Assembly: GCF_030269925.1 (NCBI RefSeq)
Contig: NC_085128.1
Coordinates: forward strand, 14,758,501 to 14,822,500
Direction of reading: 5' to 3'
Origin: Bombyx mori
Lineage: Eukaryota > Arthropoda > Insecta > Lepidoptera > Bombycidae
DNA: 64,000 nt
Shown: piece by piece, positions 9,866 through 21,933 of the stretch
Position numbering within the stretch: the first letter of the stretch is position 1
Layout: each line of letters opens with the position of its first letter
Notes under the pieces: generated by a model
Told to the model about the DNA's origin: nothing
Seen by the model: the letters and a program-made list of their open reading frames with translations, nothing else
Databases searched by the model: none
Position numbers and translations under genes: made by a program

Positions 9866-12800
9866 TTAGTCCTTTTTTATACCGTTTTTCGTTGCCATTT
9901 TATTAAAGTCATTTCTCACGTGACCGTTCTTGATTATTGTTCCGTTGGTCCACTTTTCTTTTTCGGGTTTCTTTTCTCCGGGCTTTCCGTAGGCGTTGTA
10001 GTAGAAGTCGTAAAACAGATAGTAGAAGAAAATGGAGTTGGGTAGAGTGAAGACGACGGACCAACGAGGATAACCGCAGTCGTAGAACAAAAGTTGCGCC
10101 GAATGGAGAAATGCTATGCAGAATTGGAGCTGAAATAAAAAATTCAGAATATAAGAACTCGATTGCTCGAAATAAAGTTGAATAAATTCCAACAGCACTG
10201 CTATAAAATCATATAAGCTATAAAACAAAAAAGTAATGGTGAAAATCACTGGGTCGCATTGGATGCAAATAGTAACGGACCGACCGCTCTGGAGATCGAT
10301 TGGACAGACCTATGTTCAGCGGTGGACAGCTAACTAGTCTGGCCATAAATACTGTTACATAAAAACTTTTCTAGCAGGACTCTGCACCTGATCACGAGGC
10401 ACGAAATGCCCAAGCCTGGCATGAAACCAACGTTCCGGACTTTATAAGAGCTGAAGACTGGCCCTCATCTAGCTAAGATCTCAATCCTTTAGACTTCAAA
10501 TTATGTTCAGTTTTTGAGGACATGGCCTGCTCTAAACGACATAGCGACATTGAGTGTCTAAAAATATTTTTGAGTGAGCAGTGGTGAAATTTCCTTTGGA
10601 AACAGTGCGTAAAGCCATAGATTCGTGGCCAAACAGATTAAAACCCTATATAAAAGCCAAAGTTGGCCATTTCGAATAGAATATATTTTTTATTTTGTTG
10701 TAAGACATTAATAAATATGTAGGTATACATTTTAATAATATTACGTTACTTCATTTAAAAAAAAAAGCATATTTTCTTTTGTAACAGAACCTATAGCTGG
10801 ACTGGGTTTTAGCTGAGATGATGATGATCATGATGATGATGATAAAACAGATTCGAATGGTTTCATTTGTTTTTAATAAGTAATTATTACTTACGCGCCT
10901 ACTTTTCATCTTTATCTCAATAATTTTGATACAAAGTTCCTAAGAGTTATAGAAAATACAGTTTTCGTAACCTAATTCATAGGATATACACAAAAATGTC
11001 GAGATGTTGTTTTTACGTACGCACCTAACGTATCGTGGTGGAGTTTAACCGGTATTTCATAATAACAATTTAATTTTCAGCTTTTTTTGTCTTCGAGCAT
11101 AGACCCAGATATTTTAATTGCTATTGAGTATCATTGTCGCTTTGTAGCATTGTGGCACAACCAAATCATTGCCTACCAGACTATTTTAAAATCTCATTTG
11201 ATTAATTAAATGTAACAGCGTAAACAACACAGGAAGAATTGTTCCAGAGCCAGAAAAGATACGTGTAAAAATTACTCATTATATACAATAGTAATCAATG
11301 AATATTTATTTATATACTAATATATACTGATAATATTTATATACTAACCATTTGTAGAGTTGTGATATATCGTTTCCAAAACAGATATTTCTGGAAGCGA
11401 GGACCCATAGCCGCCAACATATAGTAAGAGTACATTATTATATGCACAAAGGAATTGATCACTCCGATAAGGGTGCCGTGACCGCCAGGATAATATTTGG
11501 TCGCGCCCCATGATATCATCGGCATCACCGTATGATGATACATGTGTAGAAACGTGATCTGCCGTTCCTTTTTTCTAATGACGAAGAACACCGTGTCTAA
11601 TAACTCAGACATTTTGGCCAGAAAGTATATGTAGACGCCACGGGCGACCTGAAATTCATTAAAACTAATAAGTTCGCAGATCATATATATTTAATAGATA
11701 ATATTTTTTAAGATATTATATTTTTATTATTATTGCTTAGAACGAGCTCATGGCCCATCTAGCGTTAAGTGGGTACTAGATCTCGTAGACATCTACAACG
11801 TAAATGCCGCCACCCGCCTTGAGATATAAGTTCTAAGGTCTCCGTTTTTACAGTATAACGGCTGCCCCGCCCTTCAAACCGAAACGCATTACTGCTTCAC
11901 GACAGAAATAGGCAGGGTGGTGGTACCTAGCACCAGTATATTTTAAGTAGGATGCTAATGAATTTGCCTTAATGTTGTTAACATAGATACATTAATTGCT
12001 TCCAAATTTTAAACGCATAAATATTTTGGTACTAAAGTCACTCACTCTCATAGCTTCTGGTGAGTCCGAGAAATCAACTGGCTGGCATTTCCAACTGTAG
12101 TTTTTTAACCATCCTGCTTCAAGGCCCTGAAATTTAAAGAAATTTCTTATTTTTTTACTTTACTAGCTAGCGACCCGCCCTCGCTTCGCTTCGGAAACAT
12201 GAAATTTTATTATTGATTATTTACGACATCACATTAGAAACCTCAAAAATAAAAGTATTTCTCCACTATTTAATGGATGGTATTATACATATAAACCTTC
12301 CTTTTCAATCACCCTATCTATTAAAAAAAAACCGCATCAAAATCCGTTGCGTAGTTTTAAAGATTCAAGCATGCATAGGGACAGACAGATATAGGGACAG
12401 AGAAAGCGACTTTGTTTTATACTATGTAGTGTAGTGATTTAAACCGAAAACAGCTTAATCCTTGCTTTGAAGATATTATTGTAAATTATTGAGTGCGCAA
12501 TCGAATGTCATACATTCAAATTAATGAGACGTCCATAGGTTAACATTTAACAAAAATACCTGCTAGAATAAACTTATCGAAAATTAAAACGAAACTGAGT
12601 TTCCAAAAAAATTACGCAGTTATTGGAGAGACTAGCATGAATAAGCGCACAGGCTAACAGATTCTATTTAGGAGCTAAAGCATGTAATTATATAATATAT
12701 AAAAATGATAATTAATCTGTTTATCAAGAAGATAGCCCGAATTTTTTGGATACCTATTTCAAGTGTTCAAAGGATGCCAAGCTAACTAGTTTTTTGAACT

Positions 12801-14237
12801 CTGTATTTCGACGCCCAAGACAAAAAATTTATCAATCCATGTTTCCAAATTTAGGTATATCAATATTCGAATTATTCTAAATTATATTTTCGATTTACTA
12901 TCAAAATAAAATTGGTAACAAATAGATAATTTTCATGGGTCCATTAGAAGGTATAATGATATGTATATGATTATAAAAATAATAAAAAAATGAATTTTTT
13001 TTTTATCTATTTAATAATACATGAAGGGAAAACTTTGTATCCCTTTTTACGAAAATTGCGCAGACGGAGGAGTATGAATTTTCCCACACTTATATTATAG
13101 AATATACTTAGAGAATATAGGGAAGGAGTGCAGAATGCTAATATTTTTTTAAATTATGCCTAAAAAATACATTAAATCAATAAAAAAAACATTACACACA
13201 CTACCATGTATTTGACGCACACATGCATGCATACTATTTATTTATTGTCAAACTTTTGTTCTTGACGTCTGTGGTCAAATTGAGAATAGATTAAATATTG
13301 TTTGTCTTTAGTAATATTTTTCTAAAGTGTAGTCTTGACGAAATTTGAGATTTATATAAGTGTAATAATAGTCTTTGAAAAAAGAATCATAATACTGTAC
13401 AGACTTATAATTTCAATTAATTGTAGTCGAATTTTGACTACCGAGGGATGACTAGTATATATAAATACGACGTTATTCCTTTAATTTTATATTTACTGAC
13501 CTCATTGAATAACCAAATGCTGACAATAACTTGTATGAAGTTATACACGACTAAAGTCTTCTGAAGTTGGAATGGTTTCTTATCGGCCATATACCTTGGA
13601 CCCCATTTCAGCGAAAAATACAGATAGAGGCCGAGAATCGTCAATCCAGGAACCGGACTCGAAATAAGAAACCAGTCATTCGTTCTAGGATCTGTAAAGT
13701 AAAATGAAATGTTATTTTTTCAGTTTTCTAATGGAACCCTCCATACTGCGAAACAAACAGGCTATTGGCGTATTTGTTTTTACGATTATATTTTAAGTAT
13801 ACTTACTGGTGGTAGGACCTCTTGTGAGTCCGCACGGGTAGGTTCCACCGCCCTGCTTATTTCTGCCGTGAAGCAGTAATGCGTTTCGGTTTGAAGAGTG
13901 GGGCAGCCGTTGTAAGTATACTTGAGACTTTAGAACTTATAGCTCAAGGTGGGAGGCGCATTTACGTGGTAGATGACTATGGGCTCCAGTAACCACTTAA
14001 CACCAGGTGGGCTGTGAGATCGTCCACACATCTAAGCAATAAAAATAAAAAAAATATTTTTATTGGGAATGAATGTGGTACTACTTCTTAAAAAAATACT
14101 AATTTAAACTGAGCAGTGATACACCATGATTATACACTGGTCGAAACTAATAAGGTATTTTAAATAAATTTCTTACCAGCTAATTCTATGAATAGTCTGT
14201 TATATGTCCTCGTAAACGAGTTGTTGAAAAGTGCCAT
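9866..14237 (-). CDS. ELOVL fatty-acid elongase, gene 2 (complete, 298 aa)
   Basis: Complete ELO-family elongase in five coding exons on the minus strand: 14237-14177, 13691-13501, 12126-12046, 11648-11349 and 10129-9866. Total is 897 nt including TAA, 298 residues. Every junction has GT/AG; the first intron is phase 1 and the others phase 0. The start ATG sits in AAAATGG, a favourable insect context, and opens with MALFNNSFTRTYN. Motifs: KMSELLDT at 123-130, HMYHH at 146-150 (histidine box), NSFVHIIMYSYY at 176-187, TTLQMLQ at 207-213, and CQPVDFSDSPE in the lumenal loop exon. Hydrophobic segments and a lysine-rich tail fit a multi-pass ER protein, although the last four residues (IKKD) are not a canonical KKxx. 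It is the most conventional of the three paralogues, and its introns carry Helitron, Bm1 and mariner relics. Likely role: condensing enzyme of long-chain acyl-CoA elongation; substrate length cannot be read from sequence. Confidence 0.95.
10270..10845 (+). mobile_element. RTE-type LINE 3' end split by the mariner fragment
   Basis: CAGACCTATGTTCAGCGGTG lies left of the mariner fragment and GAGATGATGATGATCATG right of it. Together they form the usual 3' terminus of an RTE-like moth LINE with a (GAT)n tail. Confidence 0.5.
10333..10817 (+). mobile_element. Internally deleted DD37D mariner nested in a LINE tail
   Basis: The left end CTAGTCTGGCCATAAATACT is followed at once by the catalytic-core end of a maT transposase in sense orientation. 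That core has stops: (D)SAPDHEARN..., then RAEDWPSSS*DLNPLDFKL. The right end near 10785-10812, read in reverse, ends CTGTTACA like the left end and matches it imperfectly. RTE-type LINE tail flanks both sides (GGTGGACAGCTA before, TAGCTGAGATGATG after), so the target was probably that TA. It lies in intron 4 of ELOVL gene 2. Confidence 0.7.
11731..11930 (-). mobile_element. Bm1-type SINE, truncated
   Basis: Antisense body from TTATTGCTTAG to GGCAGGGTGGTGGTACCTAG, in intron 3 of ELOVL gene 2. Confidence 0.75.
12167..12437 (-). mobile_element. Non-autonomous Helitron relic
   Basis: On the minus strand it starts TCACTACACTACATAGTAT and ends AGGGCGGGTCGCTAG; a second CTAG follows. The 3' end is 40 nt from the acceptor of ELOVL gene 2 exon 3. 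Same family as 3971-4161. Confidence 0.75.
13006..13455 (+). mobile_element. Non-autonomous Helitron (family with AAACTTTGTATCCC start)
   Basis: It starts TCTATTTAATAATACATGAA, contains AACTTTGTATCCCTTTTTAC and TGACGTCTGTGGTCAAATTG, and ends GGGATGACTAG-T. Close relatives are 17259-17680 (+) and 52153-52570 (-). Inserted in intron 2 of ELOVL gene 2, 45 nt from the exon 2 donor. Confidence 0.75.
13803..14054 (+). mobile_element. Bm1-type SINE, head-less
   Basis: Sense body from TACTGGTGGTAGGACCTC to CTAAGCAATAAAAATAAAAA, in intron 1 of ELOVL gene 2. Confidence 0.85.
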
Positions 14238-14717
14238 TTTACTTCTCTATCTTCTAACGTGACGTCAGAGGGCTGTCATGAAGAAGAGATCAGCATTTTA
14301 AATTTGTTTTTTTTCTAATTTCTGAAAAAGAACACAAGGAATTTGTTAGCTGATTTTACTTATGGTACCTATTTATTGATATGCGGGTCTTGTGAATCGT
14401 AAGGTTTGGACATTCGTGATTGCGCATAAAACATTTAATAATGCTTAGGCTAATAATGCCTATGTAGATAAAAATACAACTCTGGGTCATCATTGAGCAG
14501 ATCCTCAAATATGTGGGAAAGCCACTTCATAAGAAAATCTCGCTGGATTCATTTCGATAAGAGAACAAATATGACATATTCTCAATCAAAAGTGTGAATA
14601 AAATATATATTTAAGAAATGTATAAAATATTCGAAACAATAAACAAATTGCGTATCACTAAAAGAATATCAAGACATGATAAAATCACACAAGTGTTTAC
14701 ACAGTCCTTATTCACCA

Positions 14718-15165
14718 CAAATCAAATCAAATCAAATCAAATCAAATTTTTTTTTTTTTATTCAACATAAATGAAAGTACATACTTGTTGAACGTCAAAA
14801 GAACTACCGCCAATTCACAAGAACTAGCCTCCGTCCTGAGAAGAATTGGCAAGAAACTCAGCGGGCATGTTTTTTTTTTTTTTAATGAGCAATTATTATT
14901 TATTAATTTTTTAATATTACATTTTTTTTAAATATAAGTTTTTTACAATGAGTATTATAACGTAACAATTACTACAATATTGAAATGCCCGGAGCGAGCA
15001 ACTCATTCCCACTTTGTGCAATCTTCTAGATAATCATTGACTTTATAGTAAGCTTTATTGCACAGATGTTCTTTAACAGTTTTCTTAAACCTAAGTATAT
15101 GTAGGTTCTGAACATCTTGTGGGATTTTGTTGTACAGGCGCACAGACAAACACCCGAATGAATTT
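14718..15165 (-). mobile_element. LINE 3' end with ORF2 C-terminus and (AAATC)n tail
   Basis: On the minus strand: SVRLYNKIPQDVQNLH, LRFKKTVKEHLCNKAYY and DYLEDCTKWE, then a stop, a 3' UTR with GGACGGAGGCTAGTTCTTG, and a (GATTT)n tail. The tail is five AAATC units on the plus strand at 14718-14747. The element is 5'-truncated. Lies 0.5 kb upstream of the ELOVL gene 2 start. Confidence 0.75.
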
Positions 15166-15387
15166 TACACAAAGGATTTTATAGTCATCATTCCAATACT
15201 CTTGAAAATTGAACACAACATTTCAAGTGCAAATTGGCACAGCTAACATCTCGTGTACACATTACATATTATTTGATCCATGACAAATCTATAAGATTGA
15301 GAATTATATATTGAACAGACAAACTTATAAACCTAGTTTGGTGGTAATCAACACAGATAGTCGTAATGTCATTGTTTGTAAATATAT

Positions 15388-15624
15388 ATCGACGCTTGAA
15401 AGGCAAACCTGACTAAGCGACAATGCGTGAACTTTACAGTAGACTAATTTAAGTTGAAATTAATTTAAAATATACTTGAGAAATATCTGAAAAAAAATCT
15501 ATTTTAACGAATCTAGCTGTAGGATTGAAATGATTTTAATAGACCTAGAAATCGCATATGGTTATTGTCTATCTGTACAAAGCAGTTATTGTCGCTTAGT
15601 CACGTTTGCCTTTCAAGCGTCGAT
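15388..15624. repeat. MITE with 37-bp inverted termini
   Basis: 15388-15424 (begins ATCGACGCTTGAAAGGCAAA) and the reverse complement of 15588-15624 match at 36 of 37 positions. The 163-bp interior is non-coding. This is the layout of a short non-autonomous DNA transposon. No target duplication is certain. Confidence 0.8.
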
Positions 15625-17020
15625 ATGTATCATGAAGATATCGTAGAGTGATTCAAGCATATGCTCAATATTTTCTGTTCTCCGGTAGCTGCCCAATTCC
15701 TACCGTAAATGGCTTTCGAATTACGGTGCTAAAGTGGCTAGAATTAGAAATTTCGAGCTCTCCGAAAAATTACATTGACGAGTCACTTAAAGTAAAATAA
15801 GTCTGAAAAATAATTAGCATCCTGTGCCATTAATTTCATCTTGTTGATTCCTCTTTAATAATCGACTTCAATGAACTTATTCAATGAAATTCTCCAAGAC
15901 TATTTGGCATTGTTACTAGTTGTCTGAATAACTAAATAAAAATGCTTTTGCTTGCTTAGTAATGGTTCAGCTATGGAATGATATAGATGATTCTACAACC
16001 AGATAATTCTGATGTACATAGTAATATACTGCGTCAAAAATATTAATTATAGTATTGTCCAACGCTTACTACTAGTAAAACCATTAATATCGTTTACATA
16101 TTTCACACAATTGCTACTGAAAATCGTCGACAACACAGATTCTAAAAATCATTAAGCATTTTTGTGAAGTCTATAAATATAAGTAGTGCCAGAAGAATTT
16201 GGCTATAAAGCTCTCGTATACGCATTGCAGTTATTCTGTTCGGATTTGTTACTCAACATTCCTGGTTATCTATCTTAATAGGCAAAAAAAAAACAGTTTA
16301 ATTACATTATTTTGCCGCTTTATTTTGTTTAGTCTTTATTGTCATCAATATTTTTGAATATTGCATTTTTTCAACAAGTCAATTGCAAAACATAAAATTA
16401 ATGTAATTTTTTAGTTTATGGTCGAATATTTGACGAACACTAGGAAAAAAAATGGAAAATAGAATTCCTATAAGTTTTTGGTTTAATCTTATAAGGACGT
16501 TTGAATTATTAATAAAAATATCGGCACTCAGTTTTAACAGTGACTATTAGAAATGAGCCCACAGCCTAAATCAGTACATAAAACATAGCAAGCAATAGAA
16601 GTACCAAATTTTAATTTAGATAGAATTGATTTTACTTTAGCTCAACTCTCTAATGAAACTGAGACACTTATACAACCATATTTACTCAGTACACTAACAT
16701 TTTGCTTTAGATAAACACCATCATAAAAACTCCATGTCTGGTTTTCCCATTCGCATCACTAAGGTTCACATTTCATGTGGATTACATAAAAATTACATTC
16801 ACTAATACATTTCTTGGAAAGAAACGCGCACTCCGCTCCGATTCTCAGTGGAAACTGTGGTTCTATACTCTCCTTGCCCGTCACAGGATGGGGGAGAAAT
16901 GAGGGCGAGTTAGGGTGTTTTATACGGACTGTAGGCGCTAATATTAAGCGCCTTCACCACTTTCGTGTATAATTTTTTTACCTACGCTGCAGCTACTGTA
17001 GCTTCCAAACATATTGTTAC
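15625..17020. other. Gene-free AT-rich DNA
   Basis: No coding signal. 16933-16953 is a short hairpin (AGGCGCT, 7-nt loop, AGCGCCT) inside a mildly GC-rich patch at 16800-16965. Confidence 0.5.
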
Positions 17021-17137
17021 GGTAGGCAGCGGCTTGGCTCTGCCCCCGGCATTGTTGACGTCCATGGGCGACGGTAACCACTCACCATCAAGTGGGTCGT
17101 ATGCTCGCCTGTCTACAAGGGCAATAATTAAATAAAG
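17021..17137 (+). mobile_element. Family A LINE 3' end
   Basis: GGTAGGCAGCGGCTTGGCTC to CTACAAGGGCAATAATTAAA, a strongly 5'-truncated sense copy. Confidence 0.7.
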
Positions 17138-17258
17138 AGGGCGTATATGCCGTTGCCCATCGTGAACATTGATTATTATTGACTCAATTCTTGATACAAT
17201 AAATGCCCTGTTTATTGATTGCAGGATTGCTTGCGACGGCGAAACACGTGATGATACA

Positions 17259-17680
17259 TCTATATATTAATAGGTGAAGCAAAAACTTTGTATCCCTTTT
17301 TACGAAAACTGCGCGGACGGAGGAGTATGAAATTTTCCACACTTATAGAGAATTTAGAGAAGAAGTGCACAATGCTTATTTTTTTTTTAAATAATGCATA
17401 AAAGATACATTAAATCAATAAAGAAAACATTACACACACTACATACCATGTATTTGACGCACACACGCATGCATACTATTTATTGTCAAACTTTTGTTCT
17501 TGACGTCTGTTGTCAAATTGAGAATAGATTAAATATTGTTTGTCTTTGTTAATATTTTTTATAGTGTAGTCTTGGCGAAATTTGTGATTATAGTGTGAGT
17601 ATAAAATACAATCATAATAGTGTACAAACTTACAATTCCAATTAATTATAGTCGAATTTCGACTTCTGCGGGACCTCTAG
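17259..17680 (+). mobile_element. Non-autonomous Helitron
   Basis: Starts TCTATATATTAATAGGTGAA, ends CGGGACCTCTAG-T. Same family as 13006-13455, with long runs of identity such as GTATTTGACGCACACACGCA. Confidence 0.75.
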
Positions 17681-18717
17681 TAGAACTTAAATAAACGAGT
17701 TTTCAATAAGTACCATCAACAGTACAAGGAATCGTTTCTTTGAGAAAAAACAAATATCATTGTATAAATATTTTAGTAAATTACAAATAGAGTTTTGCTT
17801 TTTTTAAGCTTGAAGTTTGTCCACGTCCATGAAACTAGCTTTTCATTACTATACGCCTATCCCAATCATTCCTTTTTGGGGATAAAAAAATATTAATAAT
17901 TTTTTAAAGTAATGTAAAAAAATACGCATACAAAATAATTACTTGTTAAATTAATTAGGTCGCAACGTTAGGGTTGATTTCTTAAAATAAATATAGTTTT
18001 TATTTGACCGAAACAGTAAATTGAATTTTAGTTCACTAAGGCAATAAATTTTTTTGTAAAATTTAAAATATATTATACATATTAATTTAAACTTTTTACC
18101 CCGGTTATCCTCGAATCACTGTAGTAGTAAAGTAATTGCATTTTCAACAATTTAATTACAATATAGGAAATAAAATATTATTATATAGACTATAATATAG
18201 AATTCGCAATCTGTTCGAACCTATAGAACAAACAACTTAAAGATTACTTAAAGATTATTACCACTATAAGAAGATCTGTTGGCTTCTACCGACCCGTAAA
18301 ATTTGCAAGGTGATCGTTCTTTTGAACGCATACCTGTAGGTCTTGTTTACTGGATAATAATATCCATTTTATTTAGAACTGCATAATAATCCTTATTCGG
18401 TGAGAATAAGGTTGTTTTATCGTGGTTTGTTGACGACTGAGGTTGTGTGGATCGGTTTCGTAACGACTTCGCTTGGTCTCTTGCCCCACATACTTGGCTC
18501 GAAGAGTGGTGCTAGGACCACCTTACTACACTCTCACTGAATAAACTCGTTTTCGTTATATTATTACTTATCCGACTTTTGATGACGCAATGTATATTAA
18601 AGTTTGTATGCGTATTTTTCAATTGTTTTGATTTTGTGTGGGACTGTTCATGTTATCTGATTTATTTTGATTAAGACGGTTTTTTTATCAAAAATGAAAC
18701 CTAGTATTTCACTGTTT
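17681..18717. other. Gene-free AT-rich DNA
   Basis: Nothing recognisable. 18280-18560 is less AT-rich (GATCGTTCTTTTGAACG, CACTCTCACTGAATAAACTC) and might be a retroelement remnant. Confidence 0.35.
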
Positions 18718-18859
18718 TATTTTATTTTACTGCTTAGATGAGTGAACGAGCTCACAGCCCACCAGGTGTTAAGTGGTTACTGGAGCCCATAGACATCCAC
18801 AACGTAAGTGCGCCACCCACCTTGAGATATAAGTTCTAAGGTCTCAAGTATAGTTACAT
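18718..18859 (-). mobile_element. Bm1-type SINE, truncated
   Basis: Antisense body from CTGCTTAGATGAGTGAACG to GGTCTCAAGTATAGTTACA only. Confidence 0.75.
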
Positions 18860-19009
18860 TAGTTACATTTTATTATTTAAGAATCATTTTGTAATATTCT
18901 GTTTACCCCTCACTTTCGCCTACTGAATTTAAATTCAGTACTTAAATATTTTGTTTTACTTACAGTATTTATTTTTTTATCATAAAGTTTTTATTTTATA
19001 GCAAAAATG

Positions 19010-19270
19010 CGTGGAATGTGGAAGAGATCGTAGGTTACAGCAGGCTGTTGATACCGGACCGGGAGGGTCTAAATGAGTGTTCAAGAATCATGACCAGTTA
19101 AAGCAGAACGCAAGACTGCTGCACGAAGGAAATGAGCAGAGCGTTGCGGTCTGCCTGTGCAGACTCACAATACGCCATACCACACGGAAATTTGTACGTA
19201 ACTTTGTACGTAAATTTGTTTACGTTTGTTAAATTTGTTCGTACGTAAATTTGTTTTGACATTACGTAAA
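19010..19270. other. Unclassified segment with GTACGTAAATTTG repeats
   Basis: Moderately GC-rich sequence (GACCGGGAGGGTCTAAATG) is followed at 19192-19258 by diverged tandem units built on GTACGTAAATTTGTT. No protein similarity recognised. Confidence 0.35.
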
Positions 19271-19368
19271 TTAACAAAATTCGCGGGACTCCTTTTTATT
19301 TCACGATGTTATTGCTTCGTCGTTAATGTCATTGATAGACACGGTTCAGATACGTATTTATTAACGTA

Positions 19369-19618
19369 CTAGCTGTACCCATCCGCTTCGTTGGCCATTT
19401 AAAATTAACATTATTATTTTTCACCCCCATAAAGATTCTCATCATTAACGCCCCCGCAACTGGTGTAAGGAGTCCAACACTCATACAAATATTAGCCTAT
19501 CCATTAAGTACATGTATTTTCTACATGGATGCCAAGTTTCAAGTCAATCGGATGCATAGTTCAGTAGTTATAACAGAACATCCGTGCTAACCACTGTGGA
19601 TTTATATATTAGTATAGA
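19369..19618 (-). mobile_element. Non-autonomous Helitron
   Basis: On the minus strand it starts TCTATACTAATATATAAATC and ends GGGTACAGCTAG-T. It is related to 35766-35964 through TCCGTTATAACTACT-like and AAGTACATGTATTTTC blocks. Confidence 0.7.
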
Positions 19619-19619
19619 T

Positions 19620-21487
19620 ACCGCTTCGTAAATTTATTTATTGTTGTATTAATTTTCTACTGATCTATACGTGTACGCCAATGTTAATGTTCTTGCTCGT
19701 AAATTATCAAAGGCGCTTTCATACAAGAGACGTGTACTTTATATCGATCTAATTCACGTCCCAAGAGATACGAACGGTAATACTCTAGTGCAGTTACATG
19801 TGAACTGTTCTTCGACACCATTGTTTATATCTGTGTCTAAATTATTACAAAGTACATACACACTCAGTGACGGATTTAGGGTTGATGCCGCCCTTAATAT
19901 TAGAATATTTTTTTTAATTAATAAAATTAATTTAAACTAATTTTATATTATTTCTTATATAAATTAATTTGAACTAATTATCAAAGGAGACTCTGTCTTT
20001 ACTTCTGTCGTCTCTGAAATTTTGGCATTTAAAAAATTTTGTCGCCTCTTAAATCATGCCGTAAATCCATTGCTACATACGCTGTTGAAGCGTAACAATT
20101 CATGAAACATAACAAATATATAACGTGTATGTACACTCCATTCAATTTATTATCAGAGAGAGACTGGACACTACTAGTGTGAGCATGAGGCTGAGTTTCC
20201 AATTTTATTATGTTAAACAACTGCCGTAAAACAACTCGGAATAAATGATACTCTTAGTGTCGGTCTATTTATAATTCTTACCACCATAATTAGTGTTGTA
20301 ATATTTGTGTATATTATAAATGAAATGTGAAAAAGAATCGCATCATATGTTGCTTACGCAAAAATCAACCCGAAAATAACGCAACGTATTTAAAAAAACT
20401 TAAAAATATATTATTGCATAATTAACTAGTTAAAATGATTACTTAATCAATCTACACAGAAAAAACATTACATAAATTAAATTAGCAAATGTTTTATAAA
20501 TATTTATAGGTTAACGCTGACTAAAGGTTAAGTGTATACTTTAAGCGCTTCGTGTTGTCTGTATTAGGTGTATTACGATAGTTGCGCAATTGCGATCCCT
20601 TCTCTGATTGTTTGATTAACTCCTTAGCTACAGGATTTCGGGACCATTGCCTTACGATGATGAGTAAGAAGCTTCAAATGAATAGCATGAATATGAATAG
20701 CATGAATAGTTAGTGTCCTCAGTAGATTATATAGTCTAATACCGCTCCTACTTAAAATCTTGCCCACAGGCTACCTATGCCATTTTGGTTAAATCTGTCG
20801 TTAGAAATCCTGAGCTACGATTTAATGTACAAGGTCATTGTGATTAAGATGCAGTTGAGACTTGTATCATGATAGCTAGAGAAATTCTCATGCTTTTGTC
20901 CATATACCTACTACCATACTATTACTCGTACATCTATGAATTTTGATTAAAGCAGGTAGACTGGGTAGAATGCAAAATGAAAATTGAGCATTGAATTTTG
21001 ATTTTGGTGCTAATAACATTTATGTTAAGGCAACTTACAGTAATAGCAAAGCAATCATTTTCCGAATGCATTTTAGCAGCCTTTCATATTGTTTCCAATA
21101 CAAAAAAGTTAGGTGAGTATTTGTGGTTGAGCTCCGAATGTACTGGGCTATTAGCTATGCGGTCGCAGTTGCGGTGAAGCACACATTTAGTGGCTCAGAA
21201 TGATTACACGCGCTATTGACCCGCACAAATCCTAAATGTTGCGTATGCTAGATGTTAGTCAAGTATTTTAGTGGAGAACCTTAAACTGCGTTTACAAAAC
21301 CATTTTGATTTTTACTGTAAAATATGCAATAAATATTTCATCAATATTTATTCTTTGATAACAAAAAAGTTGTCACTTTAGAGACCCACAATGTCGACCA
21401 ATAGACAGTTAATAAGTTGTAAAATTAACTTATACAACCGTCTAACAAAAATATAATGTGCTCAAGATGTATCAAATAAATTTGCAG
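19620..21487. other. Gene-free AT-rich DNA
   Basis: Only short, unsupported frames on either strand. A local duplication of GAATAGCATGAATA units occurs at about 20678-20709. Confidence 0.45.
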
Positions 21488-21933
21488 TTTTATTTTTATT
21501 TTTATTGCTTAGATGGGTAGACGAGCTCACAGCCCACCTGGTGTCAAGTGGTTACTGGAGCCCATAGACATCCACAACGTAAATGCGCCACCCACCTTGA
21601 AATACAAGTTCTAAGGTCTCAAGTATAGTTACAACGGCTGCCCCACCCTTCAAACCGAAACGCATTACTGCTTCACGGCAGAAATAGGCAGGGTGCTGGT
21701 ACCCACCCGCGCGGACTCACAAGAGGTCCTACCACCAGTAACTACGTAAATTATAATTTTGCGGGTTTCATTTTTGTTACACGATGCTATTCCTTCACCG
21801 TGGAAATCAATCGTGAACAGTTGTTGAGTACGTATTTCATTAGAAAAATTGGTACCCGCCTGCGGGATTCGAACACCGGTGCATCGCTCAACACGAATAC
21901 ATCGGACGTCTTATCCGTTAGGCCACGACTACA
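21488..21933 (-). mobile_element. Bm1 SINE, full length
   Basis: Contains every part in antisense: poly(T), TTGCTTAGATGGGTAGACG, CATAGACATCCACAACGTAA, AGGTCCTACCACCAGTAAC, CCTGCGGGATTCGAACACC (reverse B box) and GTTAGGCCACGAC. It is the clearest reference copy in the window. Confidence 0.9.

Noticed and set aside
14718..14747. CRISPR-like or regulatory tandem repeat
   Set aside because: Five AAATC units form the simple-repeat tail of the adjacent minus-strand LINE; there are no spacers.
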